A stretch of DNA of 37,155 nt, from the NCBI GenBank assembly GCA_016200005.1, contig JACQFP010000011.1, positions 1-37,155 of the forward strand, read 5' to 3'. The notes under the pieces were generated by a model that made no database searches, was not told where the DNA came from, and saw nothing but the letters and a program-made list of their open reading frames with translations. This document shows, piece by piece, positions 24,828-32,248 of the stretch (its first letter is position 1; every line of letters begins with the position of its first letter). A program made the translations under genes and the position numbers. The DNA is from Verrucomicrobiota bacterium (GTDB lineage Bacteria; Verrucomicrobiota; Verrucomicrobiia; Limisphaerales; PALSA-1396).

Positions 24828-24899
24828 ACCCACCCCCAACCCCTCCCAGGAGGGGAGCGACGCACGATGTGATGTTCCTCTCCTGGGTTAGGGGTGGGT
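24828..24899. terminator. Palindrome between convergent genes; probable bidirectional terminator
   Basis: Left arm ACCCACCCCCAACCCCTCCC and the right arm ending TTAGGGGTGGGT pair over roughly 25 bases with one short bulge. It fills the gap between the stops of lepB and the DCC/LMF gene, which run towards each other. There is no U-tract, so Rho-independent termination is not certain. It is built like the CCCCTCACCC family at 29705 and 37069 and may be a divergent member. Confidence 0.55.
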
Positions 24900-24928
24900 A
24901 CCTTCCAGGAAAGTATTCTGACGTCGCT

Positions 24929-26842
24929 CTACCTCCGCAGGTCCTCTTCTCTCAGCGAGATCGCGGGAAAATATTCCCCTTTCCGTTCGCGCTTCCACCA
25001 AAGCCCGGTCGCTTGGCGCGTCGCAAAGTCCGTGAAGCGATAATCATAAAACTCAGCGCGGATGAAACGCGGCGGCGCATTGGGAAACGGATTCTTTTCG
25101 AGCAACGCCAGCACGTTGGGCGAACCTTCCAACAAACGCAAACAGAGATTGATGAACCACGGATTGTCGCGATACCGGCTCAGCGCGGCAAACCACATCT
25201 GCCAGTCCAACCGCGGTTGATGCGGGGCAACAAACACGGGCCGCCGTTTCGGGTCGCCCGGTTTGTATTTGAATTCGTAGGGCAGCCAGTTCTTTCCGTC
25301 ATTGCTGCCTTCGATTACGATTTCCAATCGCGACCCCGTCATGATGGCGAACAACCCATAAGTATTCACACTGCGAAAGGGCGCAAGCCAGTTGGCGACG
25401 TACGCGATGGGCGACGGCCAAGCCATCTTCGGGCGCAACATTGAAAGCAATTGCATCAGCGTGATGAGCAGTATGACCGCCGCCAGTGGCGCGACCACCC
25501 AGCGTGGCCAACGGAGGAAGGAGTTGAGAGTTGAAGGTTGAGAGTTGAGAGCTGAAAACCTCGGTCGCCATCTCCTCGGCGTCATTCTCCGCAAGGCGAC
25601 ATCGTCAAGCAACAACAGACACAACGCAATGGTCAGCAGATTGAAGAATGTGTAATTGCCCGTGGCAGCGATGAGCAGTTGAAAGCCGATCAGCACCACG
25701 CAACCGAACAGCCGCAGCCGGCGCGGCGCAAAGATCAGGAAAGGCACGGCTAGTTCGATCACGAACATGATGACAGCGGAAGATTTTTGCGCCCAGAGGG
25801 GCAGTTGATGCGCGTACCAGCCAATCCATGTCGGCAACGGCTGGGTTTCGTAGTGCACCGTGAGCGCGGTCAGATTTCGCCACAGCACATCGCCGCTGAA
25901 CAGCTTCACGCAACCCGACTCGAACATCAGCCGAAACAACAACCACCGCAACAACCACAAAACGATTCGACTCTGTGGCGCCTCGCGTTTCAAACCTGGC
26001 CACAGTTGGAGCGGCGCGCAGAAGATGGCGAGGAAACCAGTTTCCAAAAGGAGTATGTCCCACTGAAATCCGAGGAAGTCACGACAGACGACGCTCAATG
26101 ACAGATAAACGAGCCACAGCAAAAACAAACAGGGCGCCGGAGCAATGCCGATGATCAATACGACTGCGAGCACGGTTCCGGTGGCGCAAAGGAAATGCAG
26201 AAAGCCATCGCTGGCACTCATCCAACACAGAGTGGGCAGCAAATGGAAACGATTCAGGCCCACGTCCTGCTGATCGAAGTATTTTTCCGCGGCCTCCATC
26301 ATTTGTGCGGCGGGCAGGATGCCCTGATGACCGATCAAGCCGCTGATCTGCGTCCAGAGCGAAACGAATGCGATCAAGTAAATGACGCCGAGCAATCGCA
26401 GAAAGACCCAGCGGACCAGCCGGTGCGTTGGGAGTTCGATTTCATTTCCCCAAGCAAGTCGGGTCAACGCCGAGAACACGGTGCGATGCTTCGCTACGAA
26501 GCGATAGGAGCACTCCGTGATTGGCGCGACGCCGGGAATTTTCTGAAACAACCACAGCGGCCAGCGCGTGCACAAATTGTAAGCCAGCGAGCGAAACACC
26601 GCGTCGGCGCCGCCATAAACGCGTCCGTCGGTCTCGATGAGTTGCACTGCCTCCTCAAATTGTTCGCGCGCCAGTTCTGGAAACCGCGCCGGGACTTGTG
26701 GGTCTTGAAAGGGAAGGTAGTCAACTCGATCTCCGGTAGTTTGCCGCCAGCGATTGATCCAGAAGCGGCAAAACCTGCAGTCGCCGTCGAAGATCATCAG
26801 CGGCTTTGCCGGCGCTGTGGCGACTTGTGGTGCGGGAGTCAC
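24929..26842 (-). CDS. DCC-domain / lipase maturation factor-like membrane fusion
   Basis: A 637-aa fusion. Residues 14-130 are a DCC1-like thiol-disulfide oxidoreductase domain (DUF393) with MIFDGDCRFCRFW, where C22 and C25 form the CxxC. Residues about 150-630 match the lipase maturation factor (LMF1) family: repeated membrane helices, GHQGILPAAQM, SLSVVCRDFLGFQWDILLLETGFLAIF, NLTALTVHYETQPLPTWIGWYA and the soluble end YEFKYKPGDPKRRPVFVAPHQPRLDWQMWFAAL. The CxxC may supply redox activity for folding disulfide-bonded exported proteins; that is inference. A loop (SALNSQPSTLNSF) is encoded by heptanucleotide repeats. The start is GTG. Confidence 0.88.
   Translation of the reverse strand: MTPAPQVATAPAKPLMIFDGDCRFCRFWINRWRQTTGDRVDYLPFQDPQVPARFPELAREQFEEAVQLIETDGRVYGGADAVFRSLAYNLCTRWPLWLFQKIPGVAPITECSYRFVAKHRTVFSALTRLAWGNEIELPTHRLVRWVFLRLLGVIYLIAFVSLWTQISGLIGHQGILPAAQMMEAAEKYFDQQDVGLNRFHLLPTLCWMSASDGFLHFLCATGTVLAVVLIIGIAPAPCLFLLWLVYLSLSVVCRDFLGFQWDILLLETGFLAIFCAPLQLWPGLKREAPQSRIVLWLLRWLLFRLMFESGCVKLFSGDVLWRNLTALTVHYETQPLPTWIGWYAHQLPLWAQKSSAVIMFVIELAVPFLIFAPRRLRLFGCVVLIGFQLLIAATGNYTFFNLLTIALCLLLLDDVALRRMTPRRWRPRFSALNSQPSTLNSFLRWPRWVVAPLAAVILLITLMQLLSMLRPKMAWPSPIAYVANWLAPFRSVNTYGLFAIMTGSRLEIVIEGSNDGKNWLPYEFKYKPGDPKRRPVFVAPHQPRLDWQMWFAALSRYRDNPWFINLCLRLLEGSPNVLALLEKNPFPNAPPRFIRAEFYDYRFTDFATRQATGLWWKRERKGEYFPAISLREEDLRR
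25524..25558. repeat. Heptanucleotide tandem tract (TTGAGAG) in the DCC/LMF gene
   Basis: Units TTGAGAG, TTGAAGG, TTGAGAG, TTGAGAG and a degenerate CTGAAAA. It lies in a loop between membrane helices. The first 28 bases match the thiE tract at all but one position. Confidence 0.85.
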
Positions 26843-26930
26843 GGCAAAGTTTTAGCCTGATTTGAGCGTCCTTGCCAACTTCTGCAAAACATTATTTTGA
26901 TTGGGCAGCGCAAGCGGTGCTGCACTTTGG

Positions 26931-28145
26931 CTACCTTAACAAACTCAACACCGCCTCCGCCGCGCGGCGACTCGCGCCCGGCTCGCCGAGCGATTTCACG
27001 ACCGTCGCCAGTTTCGATTTCACCGCGCGAACGCGCTCGGCGTTGCTCAACAAGTCAAGAGCTTCACGGGCGATGTTCTCCGGTGTGGCTGCGCCTTGAA
27101 TCAATTCGGGATAAATAGTTTCGTTCGCCAGCAGGTTAGGCATGGCGAGATGTTTCACCGTGACGATTTGTTTGGCGATGAAGTAATCGCTCCACGCGGC
27201 CTTGTAGATCGCCACCGTCGGCACGCCGAAGCAAGCGCACTCCAACGTGACCGTGCCGGTGGAGGCGATGGCGAGGTCGGCTTCGCTGAGCGCTTGTCCA
27301 ACATCGCCAACTCTACACTTGATAAACGGATGAGCGTTCAAGTCTAGAACTGGTTCAGCCAGTTCACGTCTCACTTTTATTCCCGCCATTCCTTGCGCCA
27401 TCGCGCACAACTCGAAGTTCGGCAAGATCAAGCGGAAATTAGTGTGATGACGGGCTTTAATAATTCGTGCTGCCTCGATCATCACGGGCAAATGCCTTTG
27501 CAATTCGCTTTTGCGACTGCCGGGCAAAAGCAACACCACGGGGGCGACTTTTGCATTTTGCATTTTGCATTTTGCATTTTGCATTCTTTCCACCATCGGA
27601 TGCCCGACAAATTCCACGCGCAGCTTTGGCACGCGCCCGGCATACCAGTCTTTCTCAAACGGAATAATGCTCAAGAGCAGATGCACATCCTCAGCGAGTT
27701 GGCGGGCGCGGCCGGGACGTGAGGCCCAGACTTGCGGCGAAACGTATTGAATGATCTTCGGATTCCAATTGTTGAAGGTGGCTTGCCGGGCGCGGAGGTA
27801 TTTCCTGACCGCATGAGCAAAGCGGCGATTGAACGCTTGGAAGTCCACGCAGATGATGACGTCCGGTTTGCGCTCAATGGCGAGATGGACAAGCCGGTCG
27901 AAGAACCGCTTGAACTCCCAATATTTCTTCACCACATCCGAAATGCCGATGACTGAATGTTGGGTCAGGTCGAATGCCAGTTCCACGCCCGCCGCGGCCA
28001 ACTGTGACCCCCCCGCGCCGAAAAACTCCGACGGAAACGGCATGGCCTGCAATTGCGGCGATTGCTTCAGCGCGCGCACCAGTTCTGCCGCGAGCAAGTC
28101 ACCGCTGGTTTCACCGGCGATGAGCATGAATTGATTCGGCTTCAC
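26931..28145 (-). CDS. lpxB: Lipid-A-disaccharide synthase
   Basis: LpxB joins lipid X and UDP-diacylglucosamine to form the lipid A disaccharide, so the organism should make lipopolysaccharide. Visible motifs: LIAGETSGDLLAAEL at the N-terminus, SPQVWASRPGRAR, VEFVGHPMVERM, VVLLLPGSRKSEL, and the donor site STGTVTLECACFGVPTVAIYKAAWSDYF. A MQNAKCKMQNAK insertion before the LLLPGSR strand comes from a 7-base tandem repeat. The start is a GTG six codons before the ATG of MLIAGETSGD; either could be used. It is in the same direction as a small membrane protein and a GnnA-like dehydrogenase upstream. Confidence 0.95.
   Translation of the reverse strand: MKPNQFMLIAGETSGDLLAAELVRALKQSPQLQAMPFPSEFFGAGGSQLAAAGVELAFDLTQHSVIGISDVVKKYWEFKRFFDRLVHLAIERKPDVIICVDFQAFNRRFAHAVRKYLRARQATFNNWNPKIIQYVSPQVWASRPGRARQLAEDVHLLLSIIPFEKDWYAGRVPKLRVEFVGHPMVERMQNAKCKMQNAKVAPVVLLLPGSRKSELQRHLPVMIEAARIIKARHHTNFRLILPNFELCAMAQGMAGIKVRRELAEPVLDLNAHPFIKCRVGDVGQALSEADLAIASTGTVTLECACFGVPTVAIYKAAWSDYFIAKQIVTVKHLAMPNLLANETIYPELIQGAATPENIAREALDLLSNAERVRAVKSKLATVVKSLGEPGASRRAAEAVLSLLR
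27549..27583. repeat. Five perfect copies of TTTTGCA inside lpxB
   Basis: Five uninterrupted 7-base units, 35 bases in all, encoding the MQNAKCKMQNAK stretch of LpxB. A gain or loss of a single unit would shift the frame, so this is a possible contingency tract as well as a mutation hotspot. Confidence 0.9.
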
Positions 28146-28188
28146 GATTAAGTTTTCAATGGCGAGGTTCTGTGGGTCGGATAATACT

Positions 28189-28569
28189 TCAGGGGGAATT
28201 CAATTGCGGGGCGGGCATGGCTAAAACTTTCTGAACGGCTGCATCCACTTCTTTTGATTCAGTCTTGTGAGGATGCGTTTGCCGGTAGGTTGCAATTCTT
28301 GAAATGATTCTGAACTGCATTGGATCAATTCTGGGTTGATTCTTGTCATAGTTGAAGAAATGAAGGAGTTCTCCATCTAACTCACTCTCCAGTGAATCGA
28401 TTGCGTCGTTGGTTTTCCCTTCCCGAGTATATGCGAGAATGCGGTGATAAGCTGCTGCATGAGCCGCTGCACTATTATAGATGCTCGGTAAAAGAACTTT
28501 CTTTTCAATGACCAAATACACCAAGGCTCCGCCTACTAACATGCCACCGAGGAAACAAATGATTTTCAT
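28189..28569 (-). CDS. Small single-pass membrane protein of unknown function
   Basis: A 126-aa protein with one N-terminal membrane segment (IICFLGGMLVGGALVYLVI) and a helical, exposed remainder (AYHRILAYTREGKTNDAIDSLESELDGELLHFF). I do not recognise the family. It starts 4 bp after the stop of the GnnA-like gene and precedes lpxB by 43 bp, so it is probably co-transcribed with lipid A genes, though its composition and AT content are less biased than theirs. A role in envelope assembly is only a guess from position. Confidence 0.75.
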   Translation of the reverse strand: MKIICFLGGMLVGGALVYLVIEKKVLLPSIYNSAAAHAAAYHRILAYTREGKTNDAIDSLESELDGELLHFFNYDKNQPRIDPMQFRIISRIATYRQTHPHKTESKEVDAAVQKVLAMPAPQLNSP

Positions 28570-28573
28570 GGTT

Positions 28574-29614
28574 TCAGTTGGGTTTGAGAATCTGCCGCGT
28601 AATCTCCAGCGCCAAATCCAGCGCGCGCTTGGCCGATTCGCCGCTGACCAGCGGCGTTTGGTGGGCGCGAACACAGTCCACGAAATCTTGCAGCTCCAAT
28701 TTGAGCGGTTCATCTTTTTCGATGGGCACCGGCTGGCGCACGATGCGTTTGCCGCCAAATTCGCTCACGATCGTGGAGTCTTTGCCGACGCCGAGTTTCG
28801 CGGCCATGATTTTTTTCAGCAGCGAGCTTTTCTCCTCGTCGTCGCGGGCGATGCGGTAGATGAAACCCTCCTGCGCGCGGTAATCGAGCGAGACGTAACT
28901 GGTCATCGCGCCGCCACTGAAGACGCGGATCTTGCGCATCTTATCCGGGCTGACGCGGCTGGCGGTGAGGTTGGCAACGCAGCCATTGGCGAAACGCAAT
29001 CGCGCGTTGGCGATGTCCTCGGTCGCGCTGAGCACCGGAATGCCCACGGCATCGACGCTCGTCACGGGCGATTTCACAAAGGCGAGGACGACGTCGAGGT
29101 CGTGGATCATCAAGTCGAGCACCACGCCGATGTCGATGCTGCGTGCGGGATAGGGCGATAGCCGATGCGTTTCAATGAAACGCGGCTCCGTGGCGACGGT
29201 TTGGAGATATTTGAAAACCGGATTGAACCGTTCGACGTGACCGACCTGGAGCACGCAATTCTTCTGTTGGGCGAGTTGAACCAGTTCCGCCGCCTGCGTG
29301 GTGTTGTCGGTCATCGGTTTTTCGACGAGGACATGCTTGCCTTGCTGAAGAATCGTTTTTGCCAGTTCGAAGTGAGTGGGTGTGGGCGTGACCACGCTGA
29401 GCGCGTCGCTGGATGAGGCGGCCTCGGCGACGGAACTGAATGTGCGCACGGAATATTTTCTGGCGATCCTGGAGGCGGCTTCAGGGTTCGTATCAAAGGC
29501 GCCGGTGAATTCCACCTCGCCGGCAGCCGCCAGGTCCGCGTAGAGGCGGGCGTGTTCTTTGCCAAGCGAACCGACACCCAGCACGGCGACTTTGATTTTC
29601 TGAGTTGTGGCCAC
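28574..29614 (-). CDS. Gfo/Idh/MocA oxidoreductase, GnnA-like (UDP-sugar 3-dehydrogenase)
   Basis: A 346-aa cytoplasmic NAD(P)-dependent sugar dehydrogenase: Rossmann start KVAVLGVGSLGKEHARLY, SVVTPTPTHFELAKTIL, HVLVEKPMTDN with the catalytic lysine, and LDLMIHDLDVVLAF with the conserved histidine. Gfo/Idh genes beside lpx genes resemble GnnA, which oxidises UDP-GlcNAc at C3 for diamino-sugar lipid A. The matching transaminase GnnB is not in the window, so the reaction is inferred. Unlike the other Gfo/Idh proteins here it has no Tat signal. The GTG of MATTQKIKVAVLG was chosen, because the longer frame begins inside a palindromic repeat. Confidence 0.85.
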   Translation of the reverse strand: MATTQKIKVAVLGVGSLGKEHARLYADLAAAGEVEFTGAFDTNPEAASRIARKYSVRTFSSVAEAASSSDALSVVTPTPTHFELAKTILQQGKHVLVEKPMTDNTTQAAELVQLAQQKNCVLQVGHVERFNPVFKYLQTVATEPRFIETHRLSPYPARSIDIGVVLDLMIHDLDVVLAFVKSPVTSVDAVGIPVLSATEDIANARLRFANGCVANLTASRVSPDKMRKIRVFSGGAMTSYVSLDYRAQEGFIYRIARDDEEKSSLLKKIMAAKLGVGKDSTIVSEFGGKRIVRQPVPIEKDEPLKLELQDFVDCVRAHQTPLVSGESAKRALDLALEITRQILKPN

Positions 29615-29657
29615 GACCAGAGTTTGCCACTGAAGAGGGAGGACTGACAAGGGTGGC

Positions 29658-29919
29658 GTAGCCACCGAGGTCACGAGGCGGAGTCATCGTTGCGCTAAGC
29701 CATCACGATGCAGACCGACGAACCCCTCACCCTCACCTCTCCCCATCGGATGGGGAGAGGGAACATTTTCGCGCGTATGGACGACACTCACGGTTCGGTG
29801 TTTTGCCGCAACGTGGCCGGAGTTTCACCCTCTCCCCGTCGGACGGGGAGAGGGACGGGGTGAGGGGCGGGTTCAACTGCATCGTTACTAAGTGTCCGCC
29901 TCGTTACCTCGGCGGCTAC
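29658..29919. repeat. GTAGC-family palindrome split by an inner element
   Basis: Left arm 29658-29682 (GTAGCCACCGAGGTCACGAGG...) and right arm 29895-29919 (...CGTTACCTCGGCGGCTAC) are near-perfect complements, but the loop is over 210 bases instead of about 25. The extra DNA is a second palindromic element, so one repeat appears to have landed in another. It fills the region between the starts of the GnnA-like gene and plsY. Confidence 0.75.
29705..29885. mobile_element. MITE-like palindromic element (CCCCTCACCC family)
   Basis: The element has perfect 9-base ends, ACGATGCAG and CTGCATCGT. Inside are ACCCCTCACC, the hairpin CTCTCCCC-ATCGGA-TGGGGAGAGG, a central non-repeated stretch of about 65 bases, a second hairpin (CTCTCCCC-GTCGGAC-GGGGAGAG) and GGTGAGGGG. 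It encodes nothing. It shares its core with the element at the right edge of the window, which argues for dispersal. A transposase could act in trans; none is present here. Confidence 0.65.
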
Positions 29920-29923
29920 AGGC

Positions 29924-29958
29924 AACTTTGAACTTTGAACTTTGAACCGCGAACTTGT
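29924..29958. repeat. Heptanucleotide tract (AACTTTG) before plsY
   Basis: Three perfect AACTTTG units then AACCGCG and AACTTGT keep the 7-base spacing. It ends 11 bases before the GTG start of plsY, so it covers the place where a promoter or ribosome site would be expected. Confidence 0.8.
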
Positions 29959-29969
29959 AACGTCAGCGG

Positions 29970-30614
29970 GTGGATTTTGTCGCCTACATTGTCGTGGCCG
30001 TCGCTGCGTATTTGCTCGGCTCGATTCCGACGGGTTATCTCATGGGTTGTGCCAAGGGCATTGACATTCGCACGGTCGGCAGTGGCAACATCGGCGCGAC
30101 GAATGTGTTCCGGTTTCTCGGCAAGCCGGCGGGAGTGTTTGTTTTGGTGGCGGACGGATTAAAAGGGTTTGCCGCCTCCGCGTGGCTTTGTGATGTGTTG
30201 CTGAGATGGTTGAGCGTGCCGGATTCCGAAGCTGAAACGCATCGCATCATTGCGGGCATCGCGGCGGTGCTCGGTCACAACTACACCTGCTGGCTGAAGT
30301 TCAAAGGCGGCAAAGGCATCGCCACGAGTGGGGGTGTTTACTTTGCGCTCGCGCCGCTGGCGGCAGGCATTGCGCTGGGCGCATGGATTATTCTCTTTGC
30401 ACTGACACGTTACGTCTCGATCGCGTCCATCGCCTCAGCGGTGGCGTTGCCCACGGCGGTCTGGTTCACGAAGGACAGTGTCACCTTGGGAATCGTCACC
30501 ACGGCGATTGGTTTGCTCGCCATCGTGAAGCACAGGGAAAACATTAAAAGGTTGCTCAATGGCACCGAGCGACGCTTCGGCAAAAAACCGCCGGCATCGG
30601 GGGCTGCGAAATGA
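29970..30614 (+). CDS. plsY: Acyl-phosphate:glycerol-3-phosphate acyltransferase
   Basis: PlsY moves an acyl group from acyl-phosphate to glycerol-3-phosphate at the inner membrane, the first step of phospholipid synthesis. The 214-aa protein has about six membrane segments and all three active-site loops: LLGSIPTGYLMG, TVGSGNIGATNVFRFLG and LGHNYTCWLKFKGGKGIATSGGV. The start is GTG, preceded by the AACTTTG repeat tract instead of a clear ribosome site. Its TGA overlaps the ATG of gpsA (ATGA), so the two are translationally coupled and work in sequence: GpsA makes the glycerol-3-phosphate that PlsY uses. Confidence 0.95.
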   Translation: MDFVAYIVVAVAAYLLGSIPTGYLMGCAKGIDIRTVGSGNIGATNVFRFLGKPAGVFVLVADGLKGFAASAWLCDVLLRWLSVPDSEAETHRIIAGIAAVLGHNYTCWLKFKGGKGIATSGGVYFALAPLAAGIALGAWIILFALTRYVSIASIASAVALPTAVWFTKDSVTLGIVTTAIGLLAIVKHRENIKRLLNGTERRFGKKPPASGAAK

Positions 30615-31591
30615 AGGTCACGGTACTCGGCGCGGGCGCGTGGGGAACAGCACTCGCCCGGCTTCTCCATCAAGGCGATCATGCAATCACCCTTTGGGGA
30701 CACGACCCGGAGCATCTGGAGGATTTGCGAAAGACCGGGCGCAACGAGCGTTATCTTCCTGGCATTGATTTGCCGAAGGACTGGAGATTGGAAGCTGACC
30801 TGACCCGCGTCATCGAACAGACCGAATGCATCGTCGTCGCCGTTCCCTCGAAGGCGTTCCGCGAAGTGACCCGCGCGCTGTCGGGTTTTCGCGGCGTGGT
30901 AGTGAGCGTGACCAAAGGCATCGAGCATCAGACGGGACTGACGATGTGCGGTGTGCTTCGAGCAAATGCGCCACGCGCGAAAGTCGCCGCGCTTTCCGGG
31001 CCGACGTTTGCTTTGGAAGTCGCTCGTGGGATGCCGACGGCGATTGTTGCGGCGAGCGACGATGCGGCCACCGCGTTGCTCGCACAGGAACTGTTTCACC
31101 GCCCGGCGTTTCGCGTTTACACGAGCAGCGATCTGCTGGGTGTTGAACTGGGCGGCGCGTTGAAAAATGTCATTGCCATCGCCGCGGGAGTTTCCGACGG
31201 GTTGGGGTTTGGCGACAATTCCAAAGCGGCGCTGCTGACGCGCGGCATCGTGGAGATGCGCCGGCTGGGTGTCGCTTGTGGCGCGCAGGCGGAAACGTTT
31301 GCAGGCCTTAGTGGGTTGGGTGACTTGACCGTGACTTGCTTCTCCCGGCTCAGTCGCAATCGCGGATTTGGCGAGCGGCTTGGCAAAGGTGAAAAACCGG
31401 CGGACATTCTGAACAGTGTGATCACCGTGGCGGAAGGTTATCCAACGGCGCGGTCGGCGTTTGAACTGGCGCGGAGACTTCGCATCAGCACGCCGATCAT
31501 CGACGAAGTCTATGCGGTCCTGTATGAAGACAAGAATGCCGGTCAGGCCTTGCGCGATTTGACGGCGCGGGAGTCGAAGGCGGAGGACTGA
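30611..31591 (+). CDS. gpsA: NAD(P)-dependent glycerol-3-phosphate dehydrogenase
   Basis: GpsA reduces dihydroxyacetone phosphate to sn-glycerol-3-phosphate for phospholipids. The 326-aa protein shows VTVLGAGAWGTALARLL at the nucleotide fold, VAVPSKAFREV, VSVTKGIE with the active lysine, SGPTFALEVARGMPTAIV, GALKNVIAIAAGVSDGLGFGDNSKAALLTRGIVEM and LSGLGDLTVTCFS with SRNRGFGERLG. Length and motif order are normal. It is coupled to plsY. Its stop lies 6 bp from the edge of a cassette-like insertion on the opposite strand. Confidence 0.97.
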   Translation: MKVTVLGAGAWGTALARLLHQGDHAITLWGHDPEHLEDLRKTGRNERYLPGIDLPKDWRLEADLTRVIEQTECIVVAVPSKAFREVTRALSGFRGVVVSVTKGIEHQTGLTMCGVLRANAPRAKVAALSGPTFALEVARGMPTAIVAASDDAATALLAQELFHRPAFRVYTSSDLLGVELGGALKNVIAIAAGVSDGLGFGDNSKAALLTRGIVEMRRLGVACGAQAETFAGLSGLGDLTVTCFSRLSRNRGFGERLGKGEKPADILNSVITVAEGYPTARSAFELARRLRISTPIIDEVYAVLYEDKNAGQALRDLTARESKAED

Positions 31592-31597
31592 GCGAAA

Positions 31598-31652
31598 CGT
31601 TCAGTTGCGGGATGGCGAAGGGAACCGACTTCCGCCGATCCTCAAGTTAGAC
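31598..31652 (-). other. Candidate attC site at the 3' end of the small membrane gene
   Basis: On the minus strand the site starts GTCTAAC (RYYYAAC), whose TAA is the stop codon of the small membrane gene. An imperfect stem follows (GATCGGCGGAAG with CTTCGCC-ATC, leaving unpaired bases), then CAACTGAACG joined to TTTCGC. An integrated attC ends in G, with the following TTRRRY belonging to the next DNA; here that next DNA is the 3' flank of gpsA. Length of about 55 bases is near the attC minimum. Confidence 0.5.
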
Positions 31653-31958
31653 GTCCGGCGTTCCATAGTTACGCTTCCAGATTAAGAGTCCCACCAGATA
31701 GAGCAGGAAAAGCAGAAACAGATTTGTGCACAGAATAGAAACAAAAAATGTAGTCCAAGTCTGTTCCAACACCTCGGGCCACTGAGTTGCCAGATAAATA
31801 CCCGGAAAGTGGCCCAACGAAAAAACCAGCCTCCCGACTCCGGCTTTGCTGATGCACAATGATCCGCAGACCAGCAACTCCGTCACTGCTGAGGCAATCA
31901 GCGCGGTCTTGATTAATTTGCGAGTGCTCAAGTTCACAATCGAGTCAATGCCGCCCAA
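31647..31958 (-). CDS. Small three-helix membrane protein, cassette-like gene
   Basis: A protein of up to 103 aa with hydrophobic segments at about residues 14-38 (LIKTALIASAVTELLVCGSLCIS), 42-58 (GRLVFSLGHFPGIYLA) and 68-92 (TFFVSILCTNLFLLFLLYLVGLLIW), ending in a short charged tail. No family recognised. No ATG is available; TTG at the position given, or GTG seven codons in (31937), are the choices, and neither has a good ribosome site. The TAA stop is inside GTCTAAC and the unit is bounded upstream by the complementary GTTAGAC, as in integron cassettes. Base composition is richer in A/T than gpsA. Confidence 0.6.
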   Translation of the reverse strand: MGGIDSIVNLSTRKLIKTALIASAVTELLVCGSLCISKAGVGRLVFSLGHFPGIYLATQWPEVLEQTWTTFFVSILCTNLFLLFLLYLVGLLIWKRNYGTPDV

Positions 31959-32094
31959 AAGTGAACAGACGGCGAGTTCTTCCGCGCATCCGTTTTCACA
32001 GACCGAGATTATTCTCGGCGCAATCGGTTGTCTAACACCGTTCTCAACTATTATGGCCGGCGACCGTCTTCAAGCAAAGGTGGAAGCCACACCT

Positions 32095-32187
32095 TCAGCC
32101 GACCATCGCCTTCTTGATTTCCTTCAACAACTCCGCGTGTGATTCCACGGGTTTGAATTGCGGAAATTGTTGCTTCACGTTCTCCGG
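32095..32187 (-). pseudogene. Duplicated 3' end of thrH
   Basis: These bases encode PENVKQQFPQFKPVESHAELLKEIKKAMVG plus stop, nearly the same as the C-terminus of the intact ThrH about 900 bp away (ends KEIKAAIAG). Upstream of PENV similarity stops abruptly. DNA identity is high but not perfect, so the copy has aged. The block between the two copies carries three small genes on the opposite strand. Confidence 0.85.
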
Positions 32188-32248
32188 AAAGGGGCTGGAG
32201 CGGCAAACCTTCGCTTGAAAACAACCAGACACGTGGGATAATCCGAAC

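Noticed and set aside
27549-27583. CRISPR-like array
   Set aside because: Contiguous 7-base units without spacers; a simple tandem repeat.
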